31,733 nucleotides of DNA from Solirubrobacteraceae bacterium. Lineage in GTDB: Bacteria > Actinomycetota > Thermoleophilia > Solirubrobacterales > Solirubrobacteraceae. The notes below the pieces were generated by a model, which searched no databases, had not been told where the DNA came from, and saw nothing but the letters and a program-made list of their open reading frames with translations. Position 1 is the stretch's first letter. The number at the start of each line of letters is the position of its first letter. Made by a program: the position numbers and the translations under genes. Below are positions 7,310 to 17,100 of the stretch, one piece after another. The stretch covers positions 1-31,733 of the forward strand of contig JADGPO010000060.1 in the NCBI GenBank assembly GCA_017882405.1, written 5' to 3'.

Positions 7310-9154
7310 ATGGCTGTCCGCTCCGATATCCGCAACCTGGCGATCATCGCCCACGTCGACCACGGCAAGACGACCCTCGTCGACGCGTTGCTGTGGCAAT
7401 CGGGGGCATTTCGCGACAACCAGGCGGTCAACGAGCGGGTGATGGACTCGATGGACCTGGAGCGTGAGAAGGGGATCACGATCCTCGCCAAGAACACGGC
7501 CGTGCGCTACGGCGACGTCAAGCTCAACATCGTCGACACCCCCGGCCACGCCGACTTCGGCGGCGAGGTGGAGCGCGGGCTGACGATGGTCGACGGGGTG
7601 CTGCTGCTGGTCGACGCCTCCGAGGGTCCACTTCCCCAGACGCGGTTCGTGCTGCGCAAGGCGCTCGAGGCGCGGCTGCCCGTGATCCTCGTGGTCAACA
7701 AGGTCGACCGCCCGGACGCCCGCATCGACGAGGTCGTCGACGAGGTCTACGAGCTGTTCCTCGACCTCGACGCCGACGAGTCGCAGATCGACTTCCCGAT
7801 CGTCTACACCAACGCGCGGGCCGGACAGGCCTCTCTGGACCCGGCAACCCCCGGCGAGAGCCTCAAGCCGCTGGTGGACCTGCTGATCGAGCACGTGCCC
7901 GCGCCCGAGTACGAGCCCGACCAGCCGCTCCAGGCCCATGTCACCAACCTCGATGCCTCCCCGTACGTCGGGCGCCTGGCGATCTGCCGAATACGCCAGG
8001 GCACGATCCGGCGCGGGGAGACGGTCGCCTGGTCTCGCCACGACGGCTCGATCGAGCGGGTGCGCATCACCGAGCTGTACGTCAACGATGCGCTGGACCG
8101 CGTGGACGCGACCGAGGCCTCCGCCGGCGAGATCATCTCGGTCGCCGGGATCCCCGAGATCACGATCGGCGACACGTTGACGGATGCCAACGACCCGCGG
8201 CCTCTGCCCGTGATCTCGGTCGACGAGCCGTCGCTGTCGGTGACGATCGGGATCAACAGCTCGCCCCTGGCAGGGCAGGACGGCACCTACCTCACCGCCA
8301 GCCAGGTCAGGGCCCGACTGGAGCGCGAGCTCGTCGGGAACGTCTCGCTGCGCATCACCGAGACCGACCGCCCCGAGGTGTGGGAGGTCCAGGGCCGCGG
8401 CGAGCTCGCGCTGGCCATCCTGGTGGAGCTGATGCGCCGTGAGGGATTCGAGCTGACCGTCGGCAAGCCCCAGGTGGTCACCCGCGAGATCGACGGCAAG
8501 CTGCATGAGCCGGTGGAGCGGATGAGCGTGGACGCACCCGAGGAGTACGTCGGCGTGATCACCCAGTTGCTGGCGCTGCGCAAGGGTCGCATGGAGCAGA
8601 TGGTCAACCACGGCACCGGCTGGGTACGGATGGAGTACCTGGTCCCGGCGCGCGGCATGATCGGCTTTCGGACCGAGTTCCTCACCGAGACGCGGGGCAC
8701 CGGCCTGGTCCACCACGTGTTCGACCGCTGGGAGCCGTGGCACGGCGAGCTGCGCACCCGGCCGACCGGTTCGCTGGTGGCCGACCGGCGCGGCACCGTG
8801 GCGGCGTTCGCGCTGTTCAGCCTCCAGGAGCGCGGGACGCTGTTCGTCGAGCCGGGAGACGAGGTCTACGAGGGGATGATCGTGGGCGAGAACTCCCGCC
8901 GGGAGGATCTCGACGTCAACGCGGTCAAGGAGAAGCATTTGACGAATATGCGCATGTCGACCGCCGACGAGCTCGTTCGCCTGGTCCCCAAGCGTGAGCT
9001 GTCACTCGACCAGGCGCTGGAGTTCCTGCGCGAGGACGAGTGCGTCGAGGTCACCCCGCACGCCGTGCGGTTGCGCAAGGTCGCGCTGGACAAGAACTCC
9101 CGCGTCAAGCTGGCCCGCGCCGCGCGTGCCGGCGCCGCGGGCGCCGTCGCCTGA
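7310..9154 (+). CDS. typA: Translational GTPase TypA/BipA
   Basis: A full-length 614-residue ribosome-binding GTPase. The G motifs are intact: AHVDHGKTT (14-22), [21 protein letters not shown] and [16 protein letters not shown]. The usual domain order follows: domain II beta-barrel, the EF-G-like domains III and V ([40 protein letters not shown]), and the BipA-specific C-terminal domain. That last domain contains [20 protein letters not shown] and KEKHLTNMR, with [15 protein letters not shown] near the end. TypA helps 50S assembly and growth under cold or stress. It is a conserved single-copy housekeeping gene and the best anchor for placing this contig phylogenetically. A short Ala/Arg-rich tail ends the protein. 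Confidence 0.98.
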   Translation: MAVRSDIRNLAIIAHVDHGKTTLVDALLWQSGAFRDNQAVNERVMDSMDLEREKGITILAKNTAVRYGDVKLNIVDTPGHADFGGEVERGLTMVDGVLLLVDASEGPLPQTRFVLRKALEARLPVILVVNKVDRPDARIDEVVDEVYELFLDLDADESQIDFPIVYTNARAGQASLDPATPGESLKPLVDLLIEHVPAPEYEPDQPLQAHVTNLDASPYVGRLAICRIRQGTIRRGETVAWSRHDGSIERVRITELYVNDALDRVDATEASAGEIISVAGIPEITIGDTLTDANDPRPLPVISVDEPSLSVTIGINSSPLAGQDGTYLTASQVRARLERELVGNVSLRITETDRPEVWEVQGRGELALAILVELMRREGFELTVGKPQVVTREIDGKLHEPVERMSVDAPEEYVGVITQLLALRKGRMEQMVNHGTGWVRMEYLVPARGMIGFRTEFLTETRGTGLVHHVFDRWEPWHGELRTRPTGSLVADRRGTVAAFALFSLQERGTLFVEPGDEVYEGMIVGENSRREDLDVNAVKEKHLTNMRMSTADELVRLVPKRELSLDQALEFLREDECVEVTPHAVRLRKVALDKNSRVKLARAARAGAAGAVA

Positions 9155-9241
9155 GACGCCGGTCCGCCCTCGACGCTACGAGCAGCCGTCGCTTGCCGCC
9201 GAACGGCACCGCCGGCTTGGCGCGATCCAGGGTCAGCGGCG

Positions 9242-9838
9242 CTAGACCGTGGCGGTCACCGTCTCGCCGAGCTGGTCGGCGACCGTCAGCCACACCTCGC
9301 GTGCCATCCCCATGCCGAGGTGGCTGACGTCGACCTCGATCTGGGTGGCGGCCCCATCCAGACACGCCTCCCAGCGCACCACTTCGTCGCTGGGCGAGTA
9401 GATCGAGACGAAGCGGATGCCCTCGGGGAACGGGGTCGTGAGCGCCTCTCGGCTGCGGGCGCAGCACCGGCCGTTGATGCACCGGACCGAGAACATCCCG
9501 GGGACGCCGACCGTCCCCAGGGTCCCGACGGTGAGGATCGACGGCCAAACGCGCGGGCGCACCGCCAGCTGGTCGCGCAGCGGTGACCCGAGCGTCACCA
9601 GGGCGTCCACCAGGTCGGGGCGCCGCACCGAGAGGACGCGGCCGATGCAGCCCCCGCGGCTCTGGCCGACGATCAGTGCGGGATCAGCATTACCGGGCGC
9701 CCCTCGCCGGCCGGAGCCGCCGGCCAGCGCTCGGAATCGTAGGTCGAGAGGAACTACCGGTCGGATACCCGTCGTGTGCGGAATCCTGCGATATGGTCGC
9801 CCGCGTGGACGCGGCCGACCCTGCGCGCCCGTCGGCAT
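9242..9838 (-). pseudogene. N-terminally truncated alpha/beta hydrolase (lipase-like)
   Basis: From about position 9695 down to 9242 the minus strand codes ALIVGQSRGGCIGRVLSVRR and the rest of a hydrolase core. The nucleophile elbow is G-Q-S-R-G-G. The later acid and base of the triad can be proposed at IYSPSDEVVRWEACLDG (Asp) and EVDVSHLGMG (His). Upstream of ALIVGQS the open frame reads low-complexity Arg/Gly/Pro sequence with no beta strands, oxyanion loop or lid. Related actinobacterial hydrolases have about 100 more residues there. The frame also runs 46 bp into the divergent GT-C gene. I therefore infer a 5'-truncated remnant whose triad happens to survive, with the break near a GGCCGG/CCGGCC hairpin (9709-9725). 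An active short protein is not excluded. Confidence 0.6.
9709..9725. repeat. Perfect GC hairpin at the hydrolase break point
   Basis: GGCCGG-agccg-CCGGCC is a perfect 6-bp inverted repeat with a 5-nt loop. It sits just outside the point where hydrolase similarity stops and 68 bp before the GT-C start, so it could be a deletion scar, a terminator-like structure or simply GC-rich chance. Confidence 0.3.
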
Positions 9839-11337
9839 CGGCGGGTCCGGCGGCGCCCGCGTTGAGCCTCGCGCTGTTGCTGTTGGTGCTGGCCGCCGGC
9901 CTCTCGGCGTTCACGCTGCTGCGCCCGATCTCGCCCCACGACGAGGGGCTGATGCTGCAGGCCGGCTCAAGGATCGCCCACGGGCAGTGGCCGTACCGCG
10001 ACTTCTGGACCAACTACCCGCCTGGACAGGCGCTCGTGCTGGCCGGGTTGGACAAGCTGTTCGGGGTCTCGCTGCTCAGCTGGCGGATCCTGCGGGTCAT
10101 CGTCGACGCGGTGACGGCGCTGCTCGCCTTCCGCTTGGTGCTGGGCAGCGGCGCCTCGCGGCCGTGGGCGCTGGCGGCGTGGCTGGGCGTCGCCGGAGCG
10201 ATGGCCTGGCCGAGCGGGCCGGGACCGAACCCGCCGGCGCTGCTACTGGCTTTCGCCGCGCTGTCGCTGACACCGCGGCGGGCGACGGCCGCCGGCGTGC
10301 TCGTCGGCCTGGCGGTGCTGTTCCGGCTGGAGATCGGAGTGGCGGCGGCTCTGGGGGTGCTGATAGCCACGCCACCCCCCGCGCGGAGGCGCGCGGCGCT
10401 CGCGGCCCTGGCGACGGCGGCGATCACGCTGGCGCCGTTCTTCGTCACCGACCCTGGGGCGATGGTGCACGACACGATCGGCTTTCTCGGAATCCAGGGT
10501 CTCCAGCGTCTGCCGCTGCCATTGGACTACGCCGGGTCGCTGCGTCCCACCAAGCTGCTGGAGTTCTACTTCCCGGTGATCCTGCTCGTCGCGGCCGCCC
10601 TGTGCGCGGAGGCGCTCACCGTCTCACGTCGCGAGGAGAGCGAGAGCAACCGCGTCGCTCTGAGCCTGGTACCGCTCGCACTGGTGGGCGTCGCCTACCT
10701 CATCGGCCGTCCGGACGAGTTTCATCTCGTGCCGCTCTCAGCCGTGCTGGCGGTCATGCTGACCATTGCCGCGGCTACCGCCCGCCACGGCGCGCTACGC
10801 GCCGTGCTGACGGTCGGGTTGGCGCTGATCGTGATCGCCGGGCTGGAGCGCCGCGCGGGGCAGGCGCTTCACCCACCGGCCGCCGCCGCCGTGCCCGGAC
10901 CCGCCGGTTCCGGGGTGCACACGACCCCGGCAGACGCCCGGTCGTTGCGCCGGCTGATCGCGACCGTGCGGAGACTCACCCGTCCGGGCCAGCCGATCTT
11001 CGTCGCCAACCCGCGCTTTGACCGGGTGCGCGTGGGCGACCCACTGCTCTACGTGATCCTCGGCCGCCCCAACCCGACCCGCTACGACGTGATGGCGCCC
11101 GGGCTGGTGACCACCGACTCCGTCCAGCGCGAGATCATCCGCTCGCTGCGGCGCAGTCACACCCGCCTGGTGGTTCGCTGGCTGGATCCCACGGCCTCGG
11201 CGCGTGAGCACGACGGCGCCGGGCGCTCCAGCGGGGTGCACGTCCTCGACCGCTATCTGGCCGCCCACTTCCGACGCTACGCGACCTACGGCTACTACGA
11301 GGTCCTGGCGCGCAGGGGCAGCCTTACCATCCGCTGA
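9793..11337 (+). CDS. GT-C membrane glycosyltransferase (PMT/ArnT-like)
   Basis: With ATG 9793 the protein has 514 residues. An N-terminal helix (about 24-43) leads into ISPHDEGLMLQAGSRIAHGQ (46-65) then PYRDFWTNYPPGQ. The acidic D-E pair just after the first helix, followed by G-Q-x-P-Y-R-D-F...P-P-G, is the hallmark first external loop of GT-C enzymes that use polyprenyl-phosphate sugars. About ten further hydrophobic helices extend to ~residue 350. A ~140-residue soluble C-terminal domain follows (LRRLIATVRRLTRPGQPIFV; NPTRYDVMAPGL). The frame is open further upstream, but that part overlaps the hydrolase remnant and is low-complexity. It heads a four-gene plus-strand cassette; the acyltransferase begins 2 nt after its stop. 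Donor and acceptor are unknown. Confidence 0.87.
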   Translation: MVARVDAADPARPSASAGPAAPALSLALLLLVLAAGLSAFTLLRPISPHDEGLMLQAGSRIAHGQWPYRDFWTNYPPGQALVLAGLDKLFGVSLLSWRILRVIVDAVTALLAFRLVLGSGASRPWALAAWLGVAGAMAWPSGPGPNPPALLLAFAALSLTPRRATAAGVLVGLAVLFRLEIGVAAALGVLIATPPPARRRAALAALATAAITLAPFFVTDPGAMVHDTIGFLGIQGLQRLPLPLDYAGSLRPTKLLEFYFPVILLVAAALCAEALTVSRREESESNRVALSLVPLALVGVAYLIGRPDEFHLVPLSAVLAVMLTIAAATARHGALRAVLTVGLALIVIAGLERRAGQALHPPAAAAVPGPAGSGVHTTPADARSLRRLIATVRRLTRPGQPIFVANPRFDRVRVGDPLLYVILGRPNPTRYDVMAPGLVTTDSVQREIIRSLRRSHTRLVVRWLDPTASAREHDGAGRSSGVHVLDRYLAAHFRRYATYGYYEVLARRGSLTIR

Positions 11338-11339
11338 CG

Positions 11340-12632
11340 ATGAGCGAGGAGGCCACCGCCCCGGTAGTCGCGCCGCCGCCCGGCCATCCGCGCTTCCCGC
11401 TGGTGGATTCGCTGCGGGCGATCGCCGCCCTGACCGTCCTGCTGCACCACACCGGCTACGACACGTCGGCGGTCCAGAACCCCCACTACGGGACCCTGAT
11501 CGAGCGCACCAATATCGGGGTGACGCTGTTCTTTTTGATCTCGGGCTTTCTCCTGTATCGCCCGTTCGTGGCGGCGCGCGTGCTCGGCGCTCCGTCGACG
11601 CGCCTGCGCGACTTCGCTCGCCGCCGCCTGCTGCGGATCGTCCCCGCCTACTGGCTGGCGCTGACCGTGCTCGCCGTCTATCCCGGCGAGAGCGGGGTGT
11701 TCACCAACCACTGGTGGATCTATTACGGCTTCTTGCAGATCTACAACGACGGCACCGTGCTGCGGGGGCTGGGGCAGGCGTGGAGCCTGTGTGTCGAGCT
11801 CACCTTCTACATGGTGCTGCCCTTCTACGCCGCACTGATGGCACGGTGCCTGCGCCGGGTGAGCATGCGCCGGCAGGTGCGGATCGAGCTCGGCCTGCTG
11901 GCGCTCATCAGCCTCGGCTCGTGGGGCTACCGGTTGTACCTGCGCACCGACCGGCCGTTCAGCCCATGGGCCAACACGCTGCCGGTGTTCGCCGATTGGT
12001 TCGCCGCCGGAATGGCGCTGGCGATCGTCAGCGTGGCCCTGCAATCCAGCGGTGCGCGCCCGCGCGCCGTGCGGATCATCCGGCGCTGGCCGGTGCTCCC
12101 GTGGGCGGCGGCCGTGCTCGTGTACGTGGTGGCCGCCGAGATCGTTTCCGGGCCGCACATCATCCAGCTCTTCGGCCAGACCTCCCTGTACTTCTCGCCT
12201 CGCGAGGACCTCGCCCTCCACATCCTGTTCGCGGTGGTGAGCGCGGGGCTCCTGATCCCGGCGGTCGTGGGCGCCGACGGCGGCAGCGTGGTCCGCCGGA
12301 TCCTCGCCGACCGACGGCTGGCCTGGCTGGGACTGATCTCCTACGGCATCTACCTGTGGCAGGGCTCGGTCCTGCAGGTGATCTGCCAGCCGCAGGGCTA
12401 CGGCTTCGTCAACGACAGCTGCCGGTTGCACGACGTCGGTCCCCTGCAGCACGTCCCGTTCCTCTCGCTCACCGTGATCAGCTTCCCGATCGTGGTCGCC
12501 TGCGCCGCCGCCAGCTACTACGTCGTGGAGCGACCGCTGCTGCGCCTGAAGTACCGCCGCACACCGCCCGCGGCGCCCCCGCCACCACCTTCGCGGCCGG
12601 CCCCCCGCGCGGTGGCGACCGCGGAGCGATGA
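11340..12632 (+). CDS. Acyltransferase family 3 (OafA/YrhL-like) membrane protein
   Basis: A 430-residue integral membrane O-acyltransferase. The N-terminus has FPLVDSLRAIAALTVLLHHT (19-38) with the conserved His pair. LFFLISGFLLYRPF and FARRRLLRIVPAYWLALTVL follow, the typical second block, and then GLGQAWSLCVELTFYMVLPF. About ten helices follow, ending at SYYVVERPLLRLK, the usual terminal motif, and a proline-rich tail. These enzymes move acetyl or other acyl groups across the membrane onto surface sugars. The ATG lies 2 nt after the GT-C stop and the last codon overlaps the flippase start (ATGA), so it is translated from one operon with both and probably decorates the same glycan. Confidence 0.94.
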   Translation: MSEEATAPVVAPPPGHPRFPLVDSLRAIAALTVLLHHTGYDTSAVQNPHYGTLIERTNIGVTLFFLISGFLLYRPFVAARVLGAPSTRLRDFARRRLLRIVPAYWLALTVLAVYPGESGVFTNHWWIYYGFLQIYNDGTVLRGLGQAWSLCVELTFYMVLPFYAALMARCLRRVSMRRQVRIELGLLALISLGSWGYRLYLRTDRPFSPWANTLPVFADWFAAGMALAIVSVALQSSGARPRAVRIIRRWPVLPWAAAVLVYVVAAEIVSGPHIIQLFGQTSLYFSPREDLALHILFAVVSAGLLIPAVVGADGGSVVRRILADRRLAWLGLISYGIYLWQGSVLQVICQPQGYGFVNDSCRLHDVGPLQHVPFLSLTVISFPIVVACAAASYYVVERPLLRLKYRRTPPAAPPPPPSRPAPRAVATAER

Positions 12633-14083
12633 GCGACCGCTTCTCGTTCCCGCGCTCGGAGCTACGGCGCCGGACGCTACGGGGCGTGGTCGTCACCGGC
12701 GGCTTTCTGGTCGTGATCGACGGGCTGGCGCTCGCGCAGGGGCTGGTCGTCACGCGCCTGCTCGGTCCGGCCGAAATTGGGCTCTACGGGATCGTGTCGA
12801 CGTTCGTGGTCTCGATCGTGGCGCTCAAGCGAGTGGGGATCGACGAGGCGTTCGTGGCGCAGGAGGAGCCCGATCAGGAGGCGGAGTTCCAGCGTGCGTT
12901 CACGCTCGAGCTGGCGCTGGGCGCTGCCTTCACGGCGCTGATCTGCGCCCTGGCGCCGGCGGTGGCAGCCGTCTACCGGGACTCGCGTCTGCTGTCGCTG
13001 ACCCTCGCGCTCGCCTACCTGCCACTGACCTTCGCCCTGCAGGCGCCGATGTGGATCTTCTTCAGGCGCATGGACTACGCGCGCCAGCGCTCGCTGCAGG
13101 CAACCCAGCTGTTGGTCGGGCTGGCGGTGACCGTGCCGCTGGCGGCCGCGACCGGACTGGGGGTGTGGAGCATCGTGATCGGCCAGGTGGCCGGGTACGC
13201 CGCCGCGATCGCCGCCGGCCTGGCCGTCAGCCCGTACCGGCTGAGGCTGCGCTTCGCGGGCGCCAGCGCGCGGCGGTACCTGCGCTTCAGCGGGCCGGTG
13301 ATGGTGGCCACGCTGGGTGCGGTGGCCGTCGCCCAGGGCCAGGTGCTGGCGTTCAAGCTCCACGCCGGGCTGGCGGCCGCGGGGTTCATCACGCTGGCGG
13401 TGACGCTGACCCGCTACGTCGACCGCGCCGACCAGATCGTGACCTCCACTATTTACCCCGCGATCTGCGCGATCCAGGACCGTCCCCGCGCCCAGGAGGA
13501 GCTGTTCGTCAAGTCAAACCGGGCGACGCTCGCCTGGGTGCTGCCGTTCTCGACCTCAGTGGTGCTGTTCGCGCCCGATCTGGTGTCCCTGGTGCTCGGC
13601 CATCGCTGGCAGCCCGCCGTCGTGCTCCTGCAGGGGCTGGCGGTGGCCGGCGCGATCCAGCAGCTGGGCTTCAACTGGTTCTCGTTCTACCGCGCACGCG
13701 GGGAGACCGGACCGCCGGCGGTCGAGGCGGTGGTCGGAGCGGTGGCGTTCGTGGCGCTGGCCGTGCCCGGGCTCCTGGTCGACGGCTCGGACGGGTTCGT
13801 GGTCGGCCGGGTGGCCGCGGTGGTGATCGCCACGGGCGTGCGCTGGTTCTACGTGCGGCGGCTACTGCCCGGGGTGCGCGCATCCGGGTTGCTGGCGCCC
13901 GCGCTCATCCCCCTGGCGCAGGCGACGATCGCCGTGATGGCCGTGCGCCTGGCGACGTGGGGGGGCCATCGCGAGTGGTGGCAGGCGCTCGTCGAGGCGG
14001 CGCTGTTCGTCGGCGTCTACGGGATCAGCGTGTGGCATCGCGAGCGAGCGCTCATCGGCGAGCTGCTCACCGCGATGCGCTGA
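12629..14083 (+). CDS. Wzx-type polysaccharide flippase (MOP superfamily)
   Basis: From the ATG overlapping the acyltransferase stop the protein has 484 residues and 12-14 hydrophobic helices. The start reads TLRGVVVTGGFLVVIDGLAL then AQGLVVTRLLGPAEIGLYGI, the standard opening of lipopolysaccharide/polysaccharide biosynthesis flippases ('..R.LGP.E.G.Y'). Further landmarks are FALQAPMWIFFRRMDYARQR and YVDRADQIVTSTIYPAICAI, both typical. Its job is to turn lipid-linked oligosaccharides from the cytoplasmic to the outer face of the membrane. It sits between the acyltransferase and the AftD-like gene in the plus-strand cassette. The exact lipid-linked substrate cannot be told. Confidence 0.93.
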   Translation: MSDRFSFPRSELRRRTLRGVVVTGGFLVVIDGLALAQGLVVTRLLGPAEIGLYGIVSTFVVSIVALKRVGIDEAFVAQEEPDQEAEFQRAFTLELALGAAFTALICALAPAVAAVYRDSRLLSLTLALAYLPLTFALQAPMWIFFRRMDYARQRSLQATQLLVGLAVTVPLAAATGLGVWSIVIGQVAGYAAAIAAGLAVSPYRLRLRFAGASARRYLRFSGPVMVATLGAVAVAQGQVLAFKLHAGLAAAGFITLAVTLTRYVDRADQIVTSTIYPAICAIQDRPRAQEELFVKSNRATLAWVLPFSTSVVLFAPDLVSLVLGHRWQPAVVLLQGLAVAGAIQQLGFNWFSFYRARGETGPPAVEAVVGAVAFVALAVPGLLVDGSDGFVVGRVAAVVIATGVRWFYVRRLLPGVRASGLLAPALIPLAQATIAVMAVRLATWGGHREWWQALVEAALFVGVYGISVWHRERALIGELLTAMR

Positions 14084-14096
14084 CCACGCGGGCGTC

Positions 14097-14102
14097 TAGC
14101 CT
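14097..14102 (+). promoter_or_regulatory. Weak candidate -10 (TAGCCT) before the AftD-like gene
   Basis: TAGCCT (TANNNT) ends 13 nt before GTG 14116 in the 32-bp gap after the flippase. Read-through from the flippase is equally likely, and no -35 is visible. Confidence 0.2.
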
Positions 14103-14115
14103 CCCGCCCCGTCTC

Positions 14116-17100
14116 GTGAACCCGCCGTCCTGGTCCCATCGACGCGCCGTGCCGCTGCTGCTCACGGCGGTCTCGTTCGCGCTGGCCTTCGCCCAGCGGC
14201 CGGGCGTGGTCGTGGCCGACACGAAGATCAACGTCTACGTCTTCCCGGCGCGCTTTCTGTCGCAGGTGGTCTCGGCGTGGACCCCGGGCACCACCCTCGG
14301 CCACGTGTTCAGCGGCCAGTACGGCGGCTACCTGTTCCCGATGGCGCCGTTCTTCGCGGCGGGGCACGGCGCCGGGCTGTCGATGTGGGTGGTGCAGCGC
14401 CTGTGGCTGGGGGCGCTGCTGGCGCTGGGGGCGTGGGGGATCGTGCGGCTGCTGGACGTCATGCACTCGCCGCGGCGGGGGATCGCGCACCTGGTGGCCG
14501 GCGCGATGTTCGTGCTCAACCCGTTCGTGGTCACCGACATCGACCGCACCTCGATCTCGCTGCTCGCCTACGCGCTGCTGCCGTGGATGCTGGTCGCCGT
14601 GCACCAGGGTCTGCGAGATCCCCGGGGCTGGCGCTGGCCGCTGCTGTTCGCGCTGTTCGTGGCCGGCAGCGGCGGCGGCGTGAACGCCGGCGTGCTGGGG
14701 TGGGTGCTGGTGGGACCGCTGCTGCTGCTCGGCTACGAGCGGCTGTTCGGCGACCTGCCCGCCGGCGCGATCGGACCGTTCCTGCTGCGGCTGGTGCCGC
14801 TGAGCGTGCTGGCCTCGCTCTGGTGGCTGATGGGCCTGGCGGTCGCCGCCCTGCACGCGCCCAACATCCTGCAGTTCACCGAGCAGCCGGGAGCCATCTG
14901 GAACCCCACCAGTCTGACCGAGAGCCTGCGCCTGATGGGCTACTGGCCCAGCTACTTCGGGATCGGCTACACCGGGCCGCTGAAGCCGTTCTACGCCTCG
15001 GCCGGCCCGCTGCTGTTCTCGCCGTGGGTGGTGGGAGCATCGCTGCTGGTCCCGGCCCTGGCACTGGCCGGGCTGCCGTGGACGCTGCGCCGGCGGTACG
15101 CCCCGTTCCTGTTGCTGCTGACGCTCGCGGGCCTGCTGGCGATGACGGCCGGCTTCCCCAACGGCACGCCGCTGCGGCGCGGCCTGCTGTTCTCCTACTA
15201 CCACTTCTCCCTGCTGCAGGTGCTGCGTACCACGTACAAGGCGGGGCCGCTGGTGGCGGTGGGGCTCGCCTGCCTGGGCGGGCTGGGCGCGAGCGCGCTG
15301 GCCGCTCGACTCCAGGGACTGGGCGAGCTCGGACGCCGGCGGCGGGCGAGCGGAGCTGCGCTGGCGTTGGGCGTCGCGCTGCTGGCGGCCGGATCCTGGC
15401 CGCTGGTCAACGGGACGGCGCTGGACGACACGCTGGCGCTGGACCACGGGGTTCCGGCCGCCTGGCATCAGGCCGCCGCCGACCTCGATCGCACCCTGCC
15501 GGCGCAGGACCGCGCGATGGTTCTCCCCGGTCAGCTGTTCGGCTTCTATCGCTGGGGCGGCACGGTGGACCCGGTCCTGCCGGCGCTGAGCTCGCGCCCG
15601 GTGGCCGAGCGCGGCATCACCCCGTACGCGGACCTGCGCGCGGACAACCTCCTGTGGGGAGTGGACTCGCTGGTGACCCAGCGGCGCGCCTATCCCGGGC
15701 AGCTGCGCCCGCTGCTCAACCTGCTCGGCGTGGGCGCGGTCGTCGTGGGCTCGGACGGCGACCTCGCGCGCAGCGGAGAGCTGGCCCCGGCGGACGCCGC
15801 CGGCGTGCTGGCGCGACAGGGTCTGTCGCACCCGACCCACGCCTACGGGCCACGGCGCGCGTTTCAGTCCGGCGCCGGCCAGCTGGCCGCTCGCACGGTG
15901 CTGGCGCAGGTCAGAAGCTACGCGCTGCCAAGCGCCGGGATGGTCCGCGTGATCCCCCGGGCGGCGCCCATGATCCTCGACGGCGACGGCGGCGGCCTGA
16001 TCGACCTGGCGGCGCTGGGCGCGCTGCCGTCCAGGCAGGCGCTGCGCTATGGCGCCGACATGTCGGCTGCGCAGATCCGCGCGGCGGCGCGCACCGGCGC
16101 CAGCCTGGTGATCTCTGACTCCAACCGCCGCCAGATCTTCGCAACCTCGTCGCTGTTTCAGAACACCGGGGCGGTGCTCGGGCCGGTGGACCCGATCTCC
16201 AAGGACTCGGCGCAGCTCGACCCGTTCCCCCGCGCGGGCACCGCCGCGCAGACGGTGGCCGAGCTCGGCGGCGGCGTCAGCTACGTGCGCTCCACCTTCT
16301 CCCCCGGCTATCCCCAGTTCCCGGAGCATCGGCCGTTCAAGGCGCTGGACGGCAACCCCGCGACCGCGTGGCTGGTCGATCGCCACATCGACGCCTCCCA
16401 GCGCGACCTGCAGGTCGGCTTCCCGCGAACCCGCACGGTGCCCTACGTCAACCTCACCCCGTACGACGACGCCCGCGCGTCGGTGTTCGCGGTCAGCGTC
16501 GACGGCCAGCGCTTCGCGATCCACCCGGGCCTCAACCACCTGGTCCTCAGCCATCCGCGGAAGGCCTCACAGCTCACCGTCTCCCTTGACAGGGTCACGC
16601 ATCCGCGCGTGGCCGCGGGCGGCGGCGGAGGGATCCGCGAGCTCGCGATCCCGGGGGTCCATGCCACCGAGACCCTGCGCCCGCCCGTCCTCGTCCAGCG
16701 CGCCCTGGCCGGCACCCGCCTGGACCGTGACTCGCTCACGTATGTGTTCTCGCGCACCACCGGCGACCAGCCGTTCGCCCGCCAGCCGTTCGATCCCGAC
16801 CCGCAGTTCGGCTCGATCGACTACCCGGGCGACGGCGAGACCGTGCTGGCGCGCAGCTTCACCGCGCCCGCGGCCCGCCGCTGGCGCGCCCAGGCGTGGG
16901 TCAGCTCCTCGGCCACCGCGCCCGATCCCGCGCTTGACCGGCTGGTCGGCTACCACGGCCCCGACAGCTTCCGGTCCTCGTCACGGTTTCAGGGACGCCC
17001 TGCCTACCGGGCCTCGTCGGCTTTCGACCCGCACGCGCCCGCCGCCGGCTGGGTCGGCGAGTGGTACTCGGGTCAGCCCGCGTGGCTCCAGGTCTCAGCC

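Noticed and set aside
6356..8938. An 860-codon open frame on the minus strand opposite slipin and typA
   Set aside because: It runs antisense to the clear typA and Tat-protein genes, shows His/Asp/Arg/Gln-rich low-complexity sequence and no family motif. Long antisense frames are expected in DNA this GC-rich.
11204..12628. Open upstream extension of the flippase frame into the acyltransferase gene
   Set aside because: The upstream residues are Arg/Pro-rich out-of-frame translation of the acyltransferase; the flippase motif begins only after ATG 12629.
14017..16554. An 845-codon open frame on the minus strand opposite the AftD-like gene
   Set aside because: Composition is Gln/Arg/His-rich shadow sequence and the plus strand has unmistakable AftD motifs.
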